Shown here: piece by piece, positions 1-9,600 of the stretch
Layout of the letters: each line of letters begins with the position of its first letter
Position numbering within the stretch: the stretch's first letter is position 1
Assembly: GCA_012728995.1 (NCBI GenBank)
Contig: JAAYEB010000136.1
Span: 1-34,565, forward strand
Length of the DNA: 34,565 nucleotides
Source: Fibrobacter sp.
GTDB lineage: Bacteria; Fibrobacterota; Chitinivibrionia; Chitinivibrionales; Chitinispirillaceae
Reading direction: 5' to 3'
Notes under the pieces: model-generated
Seen by the model: the letters and a program-made list of their open reading frames with translations, nothing else
What the model was told of the DNA's origin: nothing
Database searches by the model: none
Translations under genes and position numbers: made by a program

Positions 1-176
1 AACCGACATCTGTTAGCTTAATTGAATTTAAAAAATTGTTATAAATATAGTAATTGAACAGAAGAAGGATAATAGAAATGATCGTTAAAAACTGTTAAAA
101 AAAAATATTTAATAGATTGTATTTATCTGATTTTCAATTAGTTAGGATTTATGCAGATCTTTGGGTATTTCAAGGA
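1..176. other. AT-rich intergenic DNA at window edge
   Basis: Very AT-rich sequence downstream of the hybrid kinase stop codon. I see no ORF of useful length, RNA gene or convincing terminator hairpin here. Confidence 0.5.
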
Positions 177-3100
177 TCAGATCAATTTTATCCTGGAGAG
201 CATCTCTTCCAGTTCCTTTTCTTTTTCCGGTTTGATATCGCAACTGCTTAATACGAACTCAACTGTTTTTTCGATATATTTCAATTTGGGATAGCGCGGC
301 AATGTTTTTATATCCAGATATTTATCTAAAGTCTGTGTTCTTCTCCATCCATCCTTATTTACACTGACATTCCATATCCCGGATTTTTCTGCCAGATCAG
401 ATTTTGTCAGGCCGGTATTCTTGCACCACAGGTTAATTACATGATTAAGCAGTTCAACGACCAGTATACGTTTCTGTTTTTCCTTATCATCAGTTTTAAG
501 ATATTTCTGTAATTTATCAACGATTTCTCCAATTGAATTCAAGTCACCCTGCAATTGCGGATTTTCTTTTAAAAGATCTGGACTGAGCATTTTTATTGTA
601 CTGTTCAAAGCCTCAATCCGTTCAATATTCATGTTTAATTCTGAAATAAACTCCTCAACCGGCAATACACAATTTTTGTCATCTTTGTCTTTATTATTTC
701 TGAAAATCAGTACAGACAAATCAGTTTCACCGCAATTACATCGACTCACTGTTATTTCAAAAGGTATTGTCTTTCTTTTTCCGACTCTTAATTGAACAGC
801 ACTGAATAACCTGTTTCCTTCTTTGAAACTATTGAACCAATCCTCGATTTTCGTGTTTTTTCCTGTAAGGAGTGAAGTGAACTTTTTTCCGATCAGCGAT
901 GTATTTACCGGTTTAATTATTTCTTCACACTGTTTATTCAGATAACATATTCTGGAATCCTCATCCACCGCCATTACAGCGTCTTTTATTGTATCCAGCA
1001 TATTTGCAAGTTTTTTCTGAAGAGAAAAAAGTTCGATTTCCCTGTTTTTCCTCAAATTAATTTCTGTCTTAAGTTTCTGATTTTCCATCATTATATCGTA
1101 AGCTTTTCTTATATTTATCTGGGTATTGATTCTCATGTGAAGTTCAGATCTGGAAAATGGTTTTGTCAGAAAATCGTTTGCCCCTGATTTAAAACTATGC
1201 ACAAGATCTGTCATCTGATTTCTGGCAGTAAGTATAATTACAGGAAGCTGAATTGAACTGTGTTTTTGTCTTATGATACGGCAGCATTCAAGCCCCGACA
1301 TTTTGGGCATCATAAGATCCATTAAAACCACCTGGGGTTTCACTTTTTTCAGTATTTTCAGAGCCTCAACACCGCTGTGTGAAATTTCCATATCATAATT
1401 TCTTTTTTCAAGAAATTGACCAATTAACTCCACACTCATCGGATCATCATCAACAACCAGTACAGTTGGTTTTTTTGATACTTCCTTTCTGCTGGTTACC
1501 TTTACTAAATTATCATCATTCTGTTCTACAGGAATCACTTTTGGCAAACATATCCTGTCTGGTGTTTCGGACGGGATTTTTTCAGTTACAGGCAATGTGA
1601 AACTGACAGTAGTACCTTCACCGGTTCCTGATTTTATATTTATCCGGCCTCCATGAAGTTCGACGAGATGTTTTGTTATCGGGAGTCCAAGCCCGCACCC
1701 TTCATATTGACGAACATCAGAAGAATCAGCCTGACCAAAAGAATCAAATACTTTTTTCAGCTTATCTTCAGGAATTCCTGTTCCGGTATCTTTAACACTT
1801 ATTTCTGCCTGATCTTCCGGTATTAAAACTGCACTGACTGTTATTTCACCATCATTAGTAAATTTAATGCTGTTTCCGATCAGATTATAAAAAATCTGCT
1901 GAAGCCTGTCTTCATCTGCCATAACCGCTTCAAAATCTTCAGTTATTGCATTAACTATTCTGAGATTTTTATTCTTTGTCAGAGGCTCAAGCATTATCAT
2001 GATATTATTTGCAAAAGAGTGAAGATCGACAGCTCTTCTGAAAAGCATTATATCTTTATTTTTCAGTTTTGAAAAGTCCAGAATATCATTTACCAGAGCA
2101 GCTAAACGCCTGGAACTCGCTATAATCATTTTAAGGTTCTTTTTAATACCGGAATCCCTTGTCCCAATTGTCTCCAGAAGCATTTCGGAAACGCCTGTGA
2201 TCCCATAAAGAGGTGTTCGCAGTTCATGTGTTACCCGCGCTAAAAAGTCATCCTTGAGATTACTTAATCTTATCAATTTTTGATTCTTTACACTTAATTC
2301 AGAACTGATATTCTCAATTGTATTAACTGCCCCTGCAAATCTTCTGGCAAGAATATATGTTTGAGACAAGATAAACAGGAATATCCCTGCAGGAAGAATG
2401 TATTTACCTTCAACTTTTGTCCATGTAAACATCATATCATAAAAAGTTGCCATTAAAATGAAAATAAACCCGAATAGAAGGATTTTAGCATCCTGACGTT
2501 TTCGTAATGAGGCAAGGATCACAGATCCTGTCAGCCAGATAAACTGAATCACAAGTACAGGGTGATAAAGGGGCATGCTGTGTGTGAAAAAAAATACAGG
2601 TGTAAATAAAGTTATAACGGATAAAATGCATGCAATAATCAATGATACTTTTACCGGTACCGGTTTTATTTCATCTGGAAAAAGATACCTTATATATAGA
2701 ATGAATAACGGCACCATCAGATAGACGCTCAAATATTCAATCTGGATATTGATTCTGTAATCTGTTATTCCGAACAATGAAGACAGGAAAATTTCTCCGG
2801 TAACCAGGATACGCATAAAAGCCACAATGCAAAAAAGGCCAAAGTACAATGAAGCCCTGTCTTTTTTGCGAACAGAAAACAGTACCAGTTGATACAAAGC
2901 CATAATTAGAATCGCCCCGGCAAGAAAAAACTCGACTGAAGCCATTTTTTGCTCCTCACTACTGATAGCCTCAGCATCTCCAATTACAACTGGAACATTT
3001 ATCCCCCCTCCCCTGTAATGAAAATTTGAAATCTGAATTACGATTTCAATTTCATTACTTTGTGGTATCTCTATCTTTGCAGGACAACGAATCGGATGCA

Positions 3101-3515
3101 TTTTATCTGATAAAGAATCAACTCTACCGCATCTGTGAGTTAATACCCCGTTTATCCATAACCGGTATGCCGAGTGAATTGAATAGATCTTTAATACGAA
3201 TCTGTTGTTTGGAGGTAATTTGGCACGCAAACGAAATGTCGCATAACCTCTTCCATCTAGCTTCTTCTCATTGAGGTGAAAACCTGCCCAGGAATCAGGT
3301 AGTTCTAAATAATAGGAAGCCGCTGTACTGTCAAACTGACCCGAAGATAACAGCTTATTCCAATAAAACTCCCATTCCCCATTCAATTTGATAATACTCT
3401 TTTTGAAACTGGAATCAGACAGATCTATAAAACCTTTTTCTGCTGTGACTGTTAACACTTCTGCAGAAAGACCATTAATAATTACACTCAATACCAAAAG
3501 ACATATAAATCTCAT
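177..3515 (-). CDS. 7TMR-DISM hybrid sensor histidine kinase/response regulator
   Basis: Membrane sensor kinase of about 1112 aa. Order: signal peptide (1-18), periplasmic 7TMR-DISMED2-like beta domain (about 25-185), seven membrane segments (about 190-392), coiled coil, HisKA with H-box VTHELRTP (phospho-acceptor H430), HATPase_c (N-box NLIGNSIKFTNDG, G-boxes DTGTGIP and GCGLGLP; about 530-640), receiver domain (about 684-800; VVDDDP, phospho-acceptor D733 in LMDLMMP, LTKPF), a second coiled coil, a PAS-like domain (about 838-945), and a C-terminal tail of about 100 aa with a SGIWNV motif. I recall similar tails in other 7TMR hybrid kinases but know no function for them. DISMED2 domains are thought to bind small carbohydrate-like ligands, so a sugar signal is possible (inference). 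A TTG two codons upstream is also open; I prefer the ATG at 3515, although its ribosome-binding site is poor. No partner regulator lies nearby, so output may be through the built-in receiver. Confidence 0.93.
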   Translation of the reverse strand: MRFICLLVLSVIINGLSAEVLTVTAEKGFIDLSDSSFKKSIIKLNGEWEFYWNKLLSSGQFDSTAASYYLELPDSWAGFHLNEKKLDGRGYATFRLRAKLPPNNRFVLKIYSIHSAYRLWINGVLTHRCGRVDSLSDKMHPIRCPAKIEIPQSNEIEIVIQISNFHYRGGGINVPVVIGDAEAISSEEQKMASVEFFLAGAILIMALYQLVLFSVRKKDRASLYFGLFCIVAFMRILVTGEIFLSSLFGITDYRINIQIEYLSVYLMVPLFILYIRYLFPDEIKPVPVKVSLIIACILSVITLFTPVFFFTHSMPLYHPVLVIQFIWLTGSVILASLRKRQDAKILLFGFIFILMATFYDMMFTWTKVEGKYILPAGIFLFILSQTYILARRFAGAVNTIENISSELSVKNQKLIRLSNLKDDFLARVTHELRTPLYGITGVSEMLLETIGTRDSGIKKNLKMIIASSRRLAALVNDILDFSKLKNKDIMLFRRAVDLHSFANNIMIMLEPLTKNKNLRIVNAITEDFEAVMADEDRLQQIFYNLIGNSIKFTNDGEITVSAVLIPEDQAEISVKDTGTGIPEDKLKKVFDSFGQADSSDVRQYEGCGLGLPITKHLVELHGGRINIKSGTGEGTTVSFTLPVTEKIPSETPDRICLPKVIPVEQNDDNLVKVTSRKEVSKKPTVLVVDDDPMSVELIGQFLEKRNYDMEISHSGVEALKILKKVKPQVVLMDLMMPKMSGLECCRIIRQKHSSIQLPVIILTARNQMTDLVHSFKSGANDFLTKPFSRSELHMRINTQINIRKAYDIMMENQKLKTEINLRKNREIELFSLQKKLANMLDTIKDAVMAVDEDSRICYLNKQCEEIIKPVNTSLIGKKFTSLLTGKNTKIEDWFNSFKEGNRLFSAVQLRVGKRKTIPFEITVSRCNCGETDLSVLIFRNNKDKDDKNCVLPVEEFISELNMNIERIEALNSTIKMLSPDLLKENPQLQGDLNSIGEIVDKLQKYLKTDDKEKQKRILVVELLNHVINLWCKNTGLTKSDLAEKSGIWNVSVNKDGWRRTQTLDKYLDIKTLPRYPKLKYIEKTVEFVLSSCDIKPEKEKELEEMLSRIKLI

Positions 3516-4221
3516 AATCAATACAAAATAATTTATATGTAAACTAAAAACAATGAGTTATTTAAATAATTAAGTTCAAGCCGAATGCCGATGATTAATT
3601 TACGATGAGCTGCAAACAGAACATTACCTCAAGAAACAGTTTTTGGCCGTGGAGGTCATAATAATTGGTGAGTTATGGAAGTCAATATAATATTACTCTA
3701 AGCTTACGAGAACAACATTAAGAAGAATGGGCGTATGACTGTGAATGTTTTTGTTTTTCGGTTTTCTTCGGGGTCGGAAATCGGGGTTGGTATCGGAATC
3801 TAATTATGGAAAAACATGATACAGAATCAATACCGACCCCGATTGAGGATCTTAACCCCGAATTCAAAACAGAACTAAGGAAAAATTCTCAAAACAAAAA
3901 ACAATTACTGATAAACAGTAGATGTGTTCCAATGGTAAAACCAATGATTCGAAACCTGGATACGTTACTGGGCACAGTTTACGAGGAAACCAATAGCCAG
4001 CAACACTACTACCTCAAAACGGATGGTATTAAAAGTGGTAAGCCATTTTGATCATCCAAATGATCCATCCCAAAAAATCAGAATTTTCATTTACCACCTG
4101 AATCCAAAAATTATATTGCTTACACGCCGATGCAACTTACAGCATCGCGTTTCCTTTCCTGTAAATAACTGTTTTCCTGTTGTCTCCCAAAAACATCTAC
4201 AAACCTAAAGGAGGTACTCTC
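3516..4221. other. Divergent intergenic region with TCGG-rich inverted repeats
   Basis: A 706-bp stretch between the kinase (-) and the GT4 gene (+). It must hold both promoters, but I cannot place -35/-10 boxes with confidence. It contains a GGGG/TCGG-rich inverted repeat (3780-3845) and a smaller hairpin (about 4125-4149, CGATGC/GCATCG arms). A potential 81-codon ORF (3806-4051) starts inside the inverted repeat. It has no recognisable domain and no ribosome-binding site, so I do not call it a gene. Confidence 0.5.
3780..3845. repeat. TCGG-rich inverted repeat (hairpin)
   Basis: Two 15-base arms (3780-3794, AATCGGGGTTGGTAT; 3831-3845, ATACCGACCCCGATT) are complementary except for one position that would be a G-U wobble in RNA. 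The loop is about 36 nt. Another GGGGTCGG block sits just upstream (3771) and a CCCCGA block just downstream (about 3857), so the motif is partly reiterated. Confidence 0.6.
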
Positions 4222-5388
4222 ATGCGGGTAGCAATTTTCTCATGGGAATCTCTTCACTCAATCAATATCGGCGGGCTTGGCGTTCACGTAACAGAGCTTG
4301 CCGCGGGTCTTGAAAGACGCAATCACGATATTCACGTTTTCACCCGTCGCAGAGATGGTCAGAGTCATTATGACTGGATCGATGGCGTTCATTATCACCG
4401 TATCGACCATGGAATCACCGACAATTTTGTACAGTGCATGGACTGGATGTGTCAGGCTATGGCACACCGCTTTCATGAAGTTACTTCACTTATCGGTAAA
4501 TTTGAGCTGATACATGCTCACGACTGGCTTACCGGGAACGTGCTTAAGTATATATCTGACGGTTTTGGTACACCTGGAGTACTGACAATGCATTCTACTG
4601 AATACGGCCGTGACGGAAATATTCTTTATGATGGTTTTGCCCAATGGATCAGGGATACCGAAGCAGCCGCCTGCAATCACGCAAAGGTGATTATCTCTGT
4701 CAGTGGTTTTCTGGCAGATGAACTCCAGCGTTTTTATGGTGTTCCCCACTGGAAAATCCACGTAGTACCAAACGGTGTGGGATATCATCATTTCAACGGT
4801 TACCTGGAACCAGGCCCTGTAAAAAACCGTTATGGTATCGACCCACTTGATCCCACCATCCTGGCTGCAGGACGCATAACCATACAGAAAGGCATGGATC
4901 TTTTAATTGAAGCGGTACCTATGGTACTTGGCTACTTCCCCTCTGCCAAGTTTATAATCTCCGGTGATGGTCCGGAAAAAGAAGCGGTAATGAACCGTGC
5001 CAATGAACTGGGAGTCGGCCATGCAGTCCGGTTCCTGGGCTCTTTGTCGAGGGGAGAATACACCGAGCTGATGCGCTCTGTTGACATACTGGCTCTACCC
5101 AGTCGCAACGAGCCTTTTGGACTGGTAGCACTTGAAGCCTGGTCTGCAGGCAAGCCGGTAGTGGCAACTACTGCAGGTGGACCACGTGAATACGTGTGGC
5201 ATGATGTAAATGGGTTTCTGGTTGATGCCAATCCAGGTGGTCTGGCCCACGGCATCGGTTCCCTTCTTGCAGACCATGACCACTGCAGGGCTCTTGGTCA
5301 CAATGGCAGAGTTGCTGTAGAAGACCGATTCAACTGGAACAATGTTGCCAGTTATACAGAAGGGGTTTATCACGCTGCGTTGAACTAA
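4222..5388 (+). CDS. GT4 family glycosyltransferase (glycogen synthase-like)
   Basis: Retaining GT-B glycosyltransferase of 388 aa that transfers a sugar from a nucleotide donor; cytoplasmic. The N-terminal Rossmann half carries the GGLGVHV loop (about residues 13-19), typical of glycogen/starch-synthase-like GT4 enzymes. The C-terminal half has the donor-binding R218 and K223 (AAGRITIQKG) and the E-x7-E motif E297/E305 (EPFGLVALE). The start is fixed by a strong AAAGGAGG site 9 bases before ATG 4222; an in-frame upstream extension to 4180 lacks such a site. The length suits archaeal-type GT4 alpha-glucan synthases, but the acceptor cannot be read from sequence; sucrose synthase-like or lipid-sugar GT4 roles remain possible. 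Monocistronic, convergent with a GT2 gene. Confidence 0.9.
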   Translation: MRVAIFSWESLHSINIGGLGVHVTELAAGLERRNHDIHVFTRRRDGQSHYDWIDGVHYHRIDHGITDNFVQCMDWMCQAMAHRFHEVTSLIGKFELIHAHDWLTGNVLKYISDGFGTPGVLTMHSTEYGRDGNILYDGFAQWIRDTEAAACNHAKVIISVSGFLADELQRFYGVPHWKIHVVPNGVGYHHFNGYLEPGPVKNRYGIDPLDPTILAAGRITIQKGMDLLIEAVPMVLGYFPSAKFIISGDGPEKEAVMNRANELGVGHAVRFLGSLSRGEYTELMRSVDILALPSRNEPFGLVALEAWSAGKPVVATTAGGPREYVWHDVNGFLVDANPGGLAHGIGSLLADHDHCRALGHNGRVAVEDRFNWNNVASYTEGVYHAALN

Positions 5389-5402
5389 TCAATTTTGTAA
5401 AA

Positions 5403-5460
5403 ATGCCTGTTTCCGTCTTATCTTTTAGAATAAAACTTATTCTATAGGGGAAACAGGCAT
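5403..5460. terminator. Nested hairpin between convergent glycosyltransferase genes
   Basis: Outer arms ATGCCTGTTTCC (5403-5414) and GGAAACAGGCAT (5449-5460) are perfect 12-mers. Inside lies a second perfect hairpin, TAGAATAA (5426-5433) / TTATTCTA (5437-5444) with a 3-nt loop. It starts 14 bases after the GT4 stop and lies before the convergent GT2 stop. No long T-run follows on either strand, so it is at best an atypical bidirectional terminator. Confidence 0.6.
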
Positions 5461-5531
5461 ATCATCTTACCACAAAAACTAGTTAAACCTGAAAATAGTG
5501 GAAAAATAGTACTGTTGCAAACCCTGACAAT

Positions 5532-6299
5532 TTATTGCTGATGTAAGGTAGTTTCCCTTTTTTTTTGCCATAGCTTCAAATATTTCAGGTGAACACCAAA
5601 AGCCGAAACTATTGCAAGAATCAATCCCTCGATGCCATCAAGAAATCCCTGCTGTATAAAGTACATTTTGATAAACTTGACTAAACCATGCCCGTATGCT
5701 GCCACCGGAGATGATTTTTTCCCTTTTTCTAAAAGTCTTTTTGCTCCCAATTCTGTATAATGGTTTATCTTGCTGATATGAGTTTTTATATCAGGATAGC
5801 TGTAATGCAGCAGATGCTCTTCGATTCTGCCTTTTCGACCACAAAGACATACCGCTTCATGAACAATTGCATTATTGAATGTTCCGTATTTTCTGTTAAA
5901 CAACCGCAAAGGATAATCGTGATTCCAGCCGCACCAATTAATTTGCTTGCCAAGATAATATGTACACCGTTTTATACAATACCCTTCAAACAATTCCGGC
6001 TGCTCCAGAATCCTCCTGATTTTTTTCTGCAAATCGGAAGTCATCACCTCATCACAGTCGATTGAAAAGATCCAGTCGTATGATGCCTGTTCTACTGCAA
6101 ATCGTTTTGCATTACCGAATCCAGTCCATTTAATTTCGAAAACCTTTACTCCGTATTGATGGCAGATTTCGACAGTATGATCTGTCGATCCTGTATCCAC
6201 AACAATAATTTCATCCATCCATCCAACCGAATCAAGACATCGCGTAATTGTGTTTTGTTCATTTTTAGCAATAATTACACACGACACTTTTTCAGGCAT
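5532..6299 (-). CDS. GT2 family glycosyltransferase, WaaE/KdtX-like
   Basis: GT-A inverting glycosyltransferase, about 255 aa from the chosen start. It is related to the LPS core beta-1,4-glucosyltransferase WaaE and likely acts at the inner face of the membrane on a lipid-linked or LPS-core acceptor. Visible motifs: SCVIIAKNEQ at the N-terminus, VDTGSTD nucleotide-binding loop, metal-binding DxD-like SIDCDEV, and WNHDYPLRLF followed by NAIVHEAV, both typical of this family. The C-terminal 50 residues include a hydrophobic, possibly membrane-associated helix (about LDGIEGLILAIVSAFG). The frame is open 20 codons further to a TTG at 6359, but the family homology begins right at ATG 6299. Neither start has a good ribosome-binding site. 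The acceptor is unknown. Confidence 0.87.
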   Translation of the reverse strand: MPEKVSCVIIAKNEQNTITRCLDSVGWMDEIIVVDTGSTDHTVEICHQYGVKVFEIKWTGFGNAKRFAVEQASYDWIFSIDCDEVMTSDLQKKIRRILEQPELFEGYCIKRCTYYLGKQINWCGWNHDYPLRLFNRKYGTFNNAIVHEAVCLCGRKGRIEEHLLHYSYPDIKTHISKINHYTELGAKRLLEKGKKSSPVAAYGHGLVKFIKMYFIQQGFLDGIEGLILAIVSAFGVHLKYLKLWQKKRETTLHQQ

Positions 6300-6350
6300 A
6301 AGCAGCCAGCCCCCGATGTTAACAGAATTTTTATTATGAGAATATAAGAT

Positions 6351-6523
6351 ACTCCCCAATCGACAGCAATTTCTGTATCACTTATACCGGGTTCATAGCA
6401 GAACGACTTGGTGTTAACAATGCTTTTTTAATCTCAAGAAGTGTAATTGCTCTTCTGGGGCTTTGTTTATTTTTTCTCGCTCCAATACGGGAAATGATAG
6501 AAAAGTGTAAAGAAAATCAGTAA
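6351..6523 (+). pseudogene. C-terminal remnant of an MFS transporter
   Basis: Translation of 6389-6520 gives GFIAERLGVNNAFLIS, a hydrophobic helix ending LFFLAPIRE, and a charged tail before the TAA at 6521. This looks like the last transmembrane helix and tail of a major-facilitator transporter. The upstream part (TAISVSLIPGS, 6363-6395) is in a different frame, so a frameshift near 6389 is needed to join them. Nothing upstream encodes the other about 350 residues; that DNA belongs to the GT2 gene on the other strand. It is a dead fragment with no start or ribosome-binding site. MFS assignment is by eye. Confidence 0.45.
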
Positions 6524-6681
6524 ACCCTGAAATAACAAAAACCAGCAGTAGAGCACATGGTCTGGATGCATCAGATTATGGCTCTCCGCTTTTGTTCTTA
6601 TTCTTTATCTATATGCACTACTTCGGAAAGCTCATTATGAAAAACCGTCTTCATTCAGTCTATAGTTAGTAATAGCTGCAA
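6524..6681. other. Short intergenic DNA after the MFS remnant
   Basis: A 158-bp spacer between the MFS remnant and the usher stop codon. I see no convincing terminator hairpin for the pilus operon here. Confidence 0.4.
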
Positions 6682-9600
6682 TCATTTTTCACTCAGTTCC
6701 AGAACTCCCAGATCAAAAAATCCTTTTGTATTTTCAGGTATTCTTATGATACGATTCTTTTTGTTATTCAGACCAGATTCACAAATTATATACATCCCTG
6801 TGCTGTTGCAAATCACGTTAAACTTCCCGTTAACGTCTGTAAATGTATGGAATGTTGTATCCAGCGAAGAAAACATAATCCTTGTAAAACGAAGTGGTTT
6901 TTTCTGCGAATCTGTTATTCTTCCGGAAACCATGATAGTACTACCGCTTGATGAATCATGCTTTTCTTCATCCGGTATTTTATAATCATCAGCATCAAGC
7001 ACCAATCTCCCCAACTGGAAAAAAGATCCCATTTTTTCCTCAGGTACATCAAACCCGGCAACACCGTATACCGAATCCCCGTTTTCAATTGCAATTTTTG
7101 TCCTTATATTGTAACTGCCGGGTTCCCTCAGTATAAACTGAAAACTCCCTTTATTGTCAGTAAAAGTACTTGTTGTTCCGGATGTTCCGTTTTCTGCATT
7201 GTTAACACTAATGGCTTCATTTTTCAAAATACCCGAAGAATCACAAAGATTTCCGGAAATATAAACATACCTTCCCAAAGGATCATTTAATTTCTTTGCC
7301 GCCTCTTCAATTTGTGTTTCGGTTAATGAATCCAGTGCGCCCGTTTCCTTTTCATCTGTCTCCTTTTCTTCTCCAATCTCTTTATTCTCTTCATTTAATG
7401 GCCCATTGTCATCCGTAAATACACTATCTATGTAAAAAGGGTCGCTCTCGACTTCTTTAGAATCCAGTTCATCAATTTCATTTAAAATGATATCACCTGC
7501 ATTATAATAATCCTCCAGATCCGCAGGTATATTTATACTGCCTTTTTCGTAATATTCATCCGCGACTTCTACAGAATAAGTTTTTCCAACCTTTGCAAGA
7601 AATTGAAACCTGCCTGCCTGATTAGTAAAAGTAACTACTGTATCCCCGTTTTCTTTTGCATTTTCGATAAATTTAATCTGCTGGTACTCAAAAACCTCTT
7701 CTTTTTTATTTATTAAACTTCCGGTAACGAAAACTTTTTTGTCGGACCCTATTGTTATCAGAAAGCCACTTTTATACTGTGGAAACAGGGTAAAATCCTG
7801 TTTTTCATCAACTGAAGCAAGCGGCGCATCCACAGGCGAAATTTTAACGTCCATTAACTGATACTGAGAAAAAAGCGGTAATACGGCACCACCAAACCAG
7901 GTTGAGGTTGCATCATATCCATTGTCCCTGTCATTTATTCTGACAGTGTGTTTTTTTAGATTCTTGTTTCCTTTAGCAATTAAAAAACCTCCATGTACCG
8001 GACGTGACAAGGCAAGTGCTGTTGGTGTAAAAACAAGTGCCGTTTTAAGGTTTATATTCGTATGGTGCTGAAGAAATGTATTGCTTGCGAAACCTGGCTC
8101 TGCAATTGTATGATTAACTTCCATAGAACCGGCATTTCCACTATACCCAAGTTTGGCATTGTAATCACTATATTCCCGATTCAAGCGTGTAGAAACTCCC
8201 ATAATCGGTTTTTCCGGTTTTGGTTTCAGACTTACATAATCCCAATTTACATCTGTAGTAAAATCCCATCGCCGGTCGCTGTTATTATCCGTTAAATCAT
8301 AGGTGTTGTCATAAAGGGGATTGCGCTTGTTTATACCCTGCCTTACATTTAAAAAGTTGGAATTTTTCATGAATGACCATTGTACACTCAGTGTTACCAT
8401 CGGGTTTGCTTCATGAAGTTTATTGTCTGTGGAGTATTTAAAACCGACCTGAGTGTTAATTTTTCCTGCCCACCTTTTCTGCAAATTTAACCCGATTGAA
8501 AAATAATCGGTAGTATCCGGACGGATATCATATTCACCCCTGGCACCAATTCTTATCTGATCAAGAGGAATCGACAAATCAGTTGCCAGACGAAAGGACT
8601 CTTCATAAAACCTGAGATTTTGTTCAAGTGTTCCGGGAAATTTTCTTCCTAAATATTCTGCTTCTGTTTTCCAGTTTACAGTTGACAACCTTCGCTTGTT
8701 GTTCTCATCATCCTGCGAATACCTTATTTTTGATCTGTAATGAAATCCCATCCTTGCCGCCATATCAAATCCTGCTGTATCTAAATAAGTAACTGCTGAC
8801 GAAAGGAATAAATTTCCTGCAGGAATTGCATAAAGGCACTCCGTTCCAACAATACCCTTGTCGCGAAAAGCCTGCCCGTATACATCCATCGTAAACCGGT
8901 TGGTAATTCCCCTTCTGTACATCAATGAAACAAACGGATTTCTTGAATCATACTGATACCTGTCTGATGTTCTTGTTTCAGCAAAACCAGCATTAAAGGA
9001 ATACTGTGAGAAATTTTTGGCAAGAAGCTGTGGCTCATGTAAAAAGGAAAAGTCTATTGTTTCCCTGCGTCCCGAAAAATCCCTTATGACAATCTCAACT
9101 TCATTTGATCCTTCTGCAAAAGGATAATTCTGAATATTATGGGTCCCAGATTCAAGTACTATTTTCCTTACCATAACTCCGTTTACCCAAACCTCGACTT
9201 CAGCAGGATCAACCAGATAGAACTCGTAATCTCCCAGTGGATAGGATAAAATGTGAGGAGCGAGAGAATAATCTTTTGATAAACTTATACCTCCTATCGG
9301 CACATGAGACTGGTAACCGACAGTGCCATAACGGATATCACCCGCAGCCAGCCTTAATGTTCTTTGGGGAAAATCATAGACGATCCTCACGTCTTTTCTT
9401 TGAAAAGGAGTATTATTACTTTCACGGTATAATGCCCCGCCTTCGGCTACAGCGCCCATAATATTTAGTGCTCCGTGAAAATTACAGTACAAAGGCTGAC
9501 GAATATTGTCATTTGAACCATAAAAGCTGTAAATTGATGAAGAATCGTCAGAGAGGTCCTGCAAATATCTTAACTGCTGAGTCGCGTTTATATTTAAATA

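Noticed and set aside
3806-4051. 81-codon ORF upstream of the GT4 gene
   Set aside because: Starts within an inverted repeat, no ribosome-binding site, no recognisable domain; likely chance.
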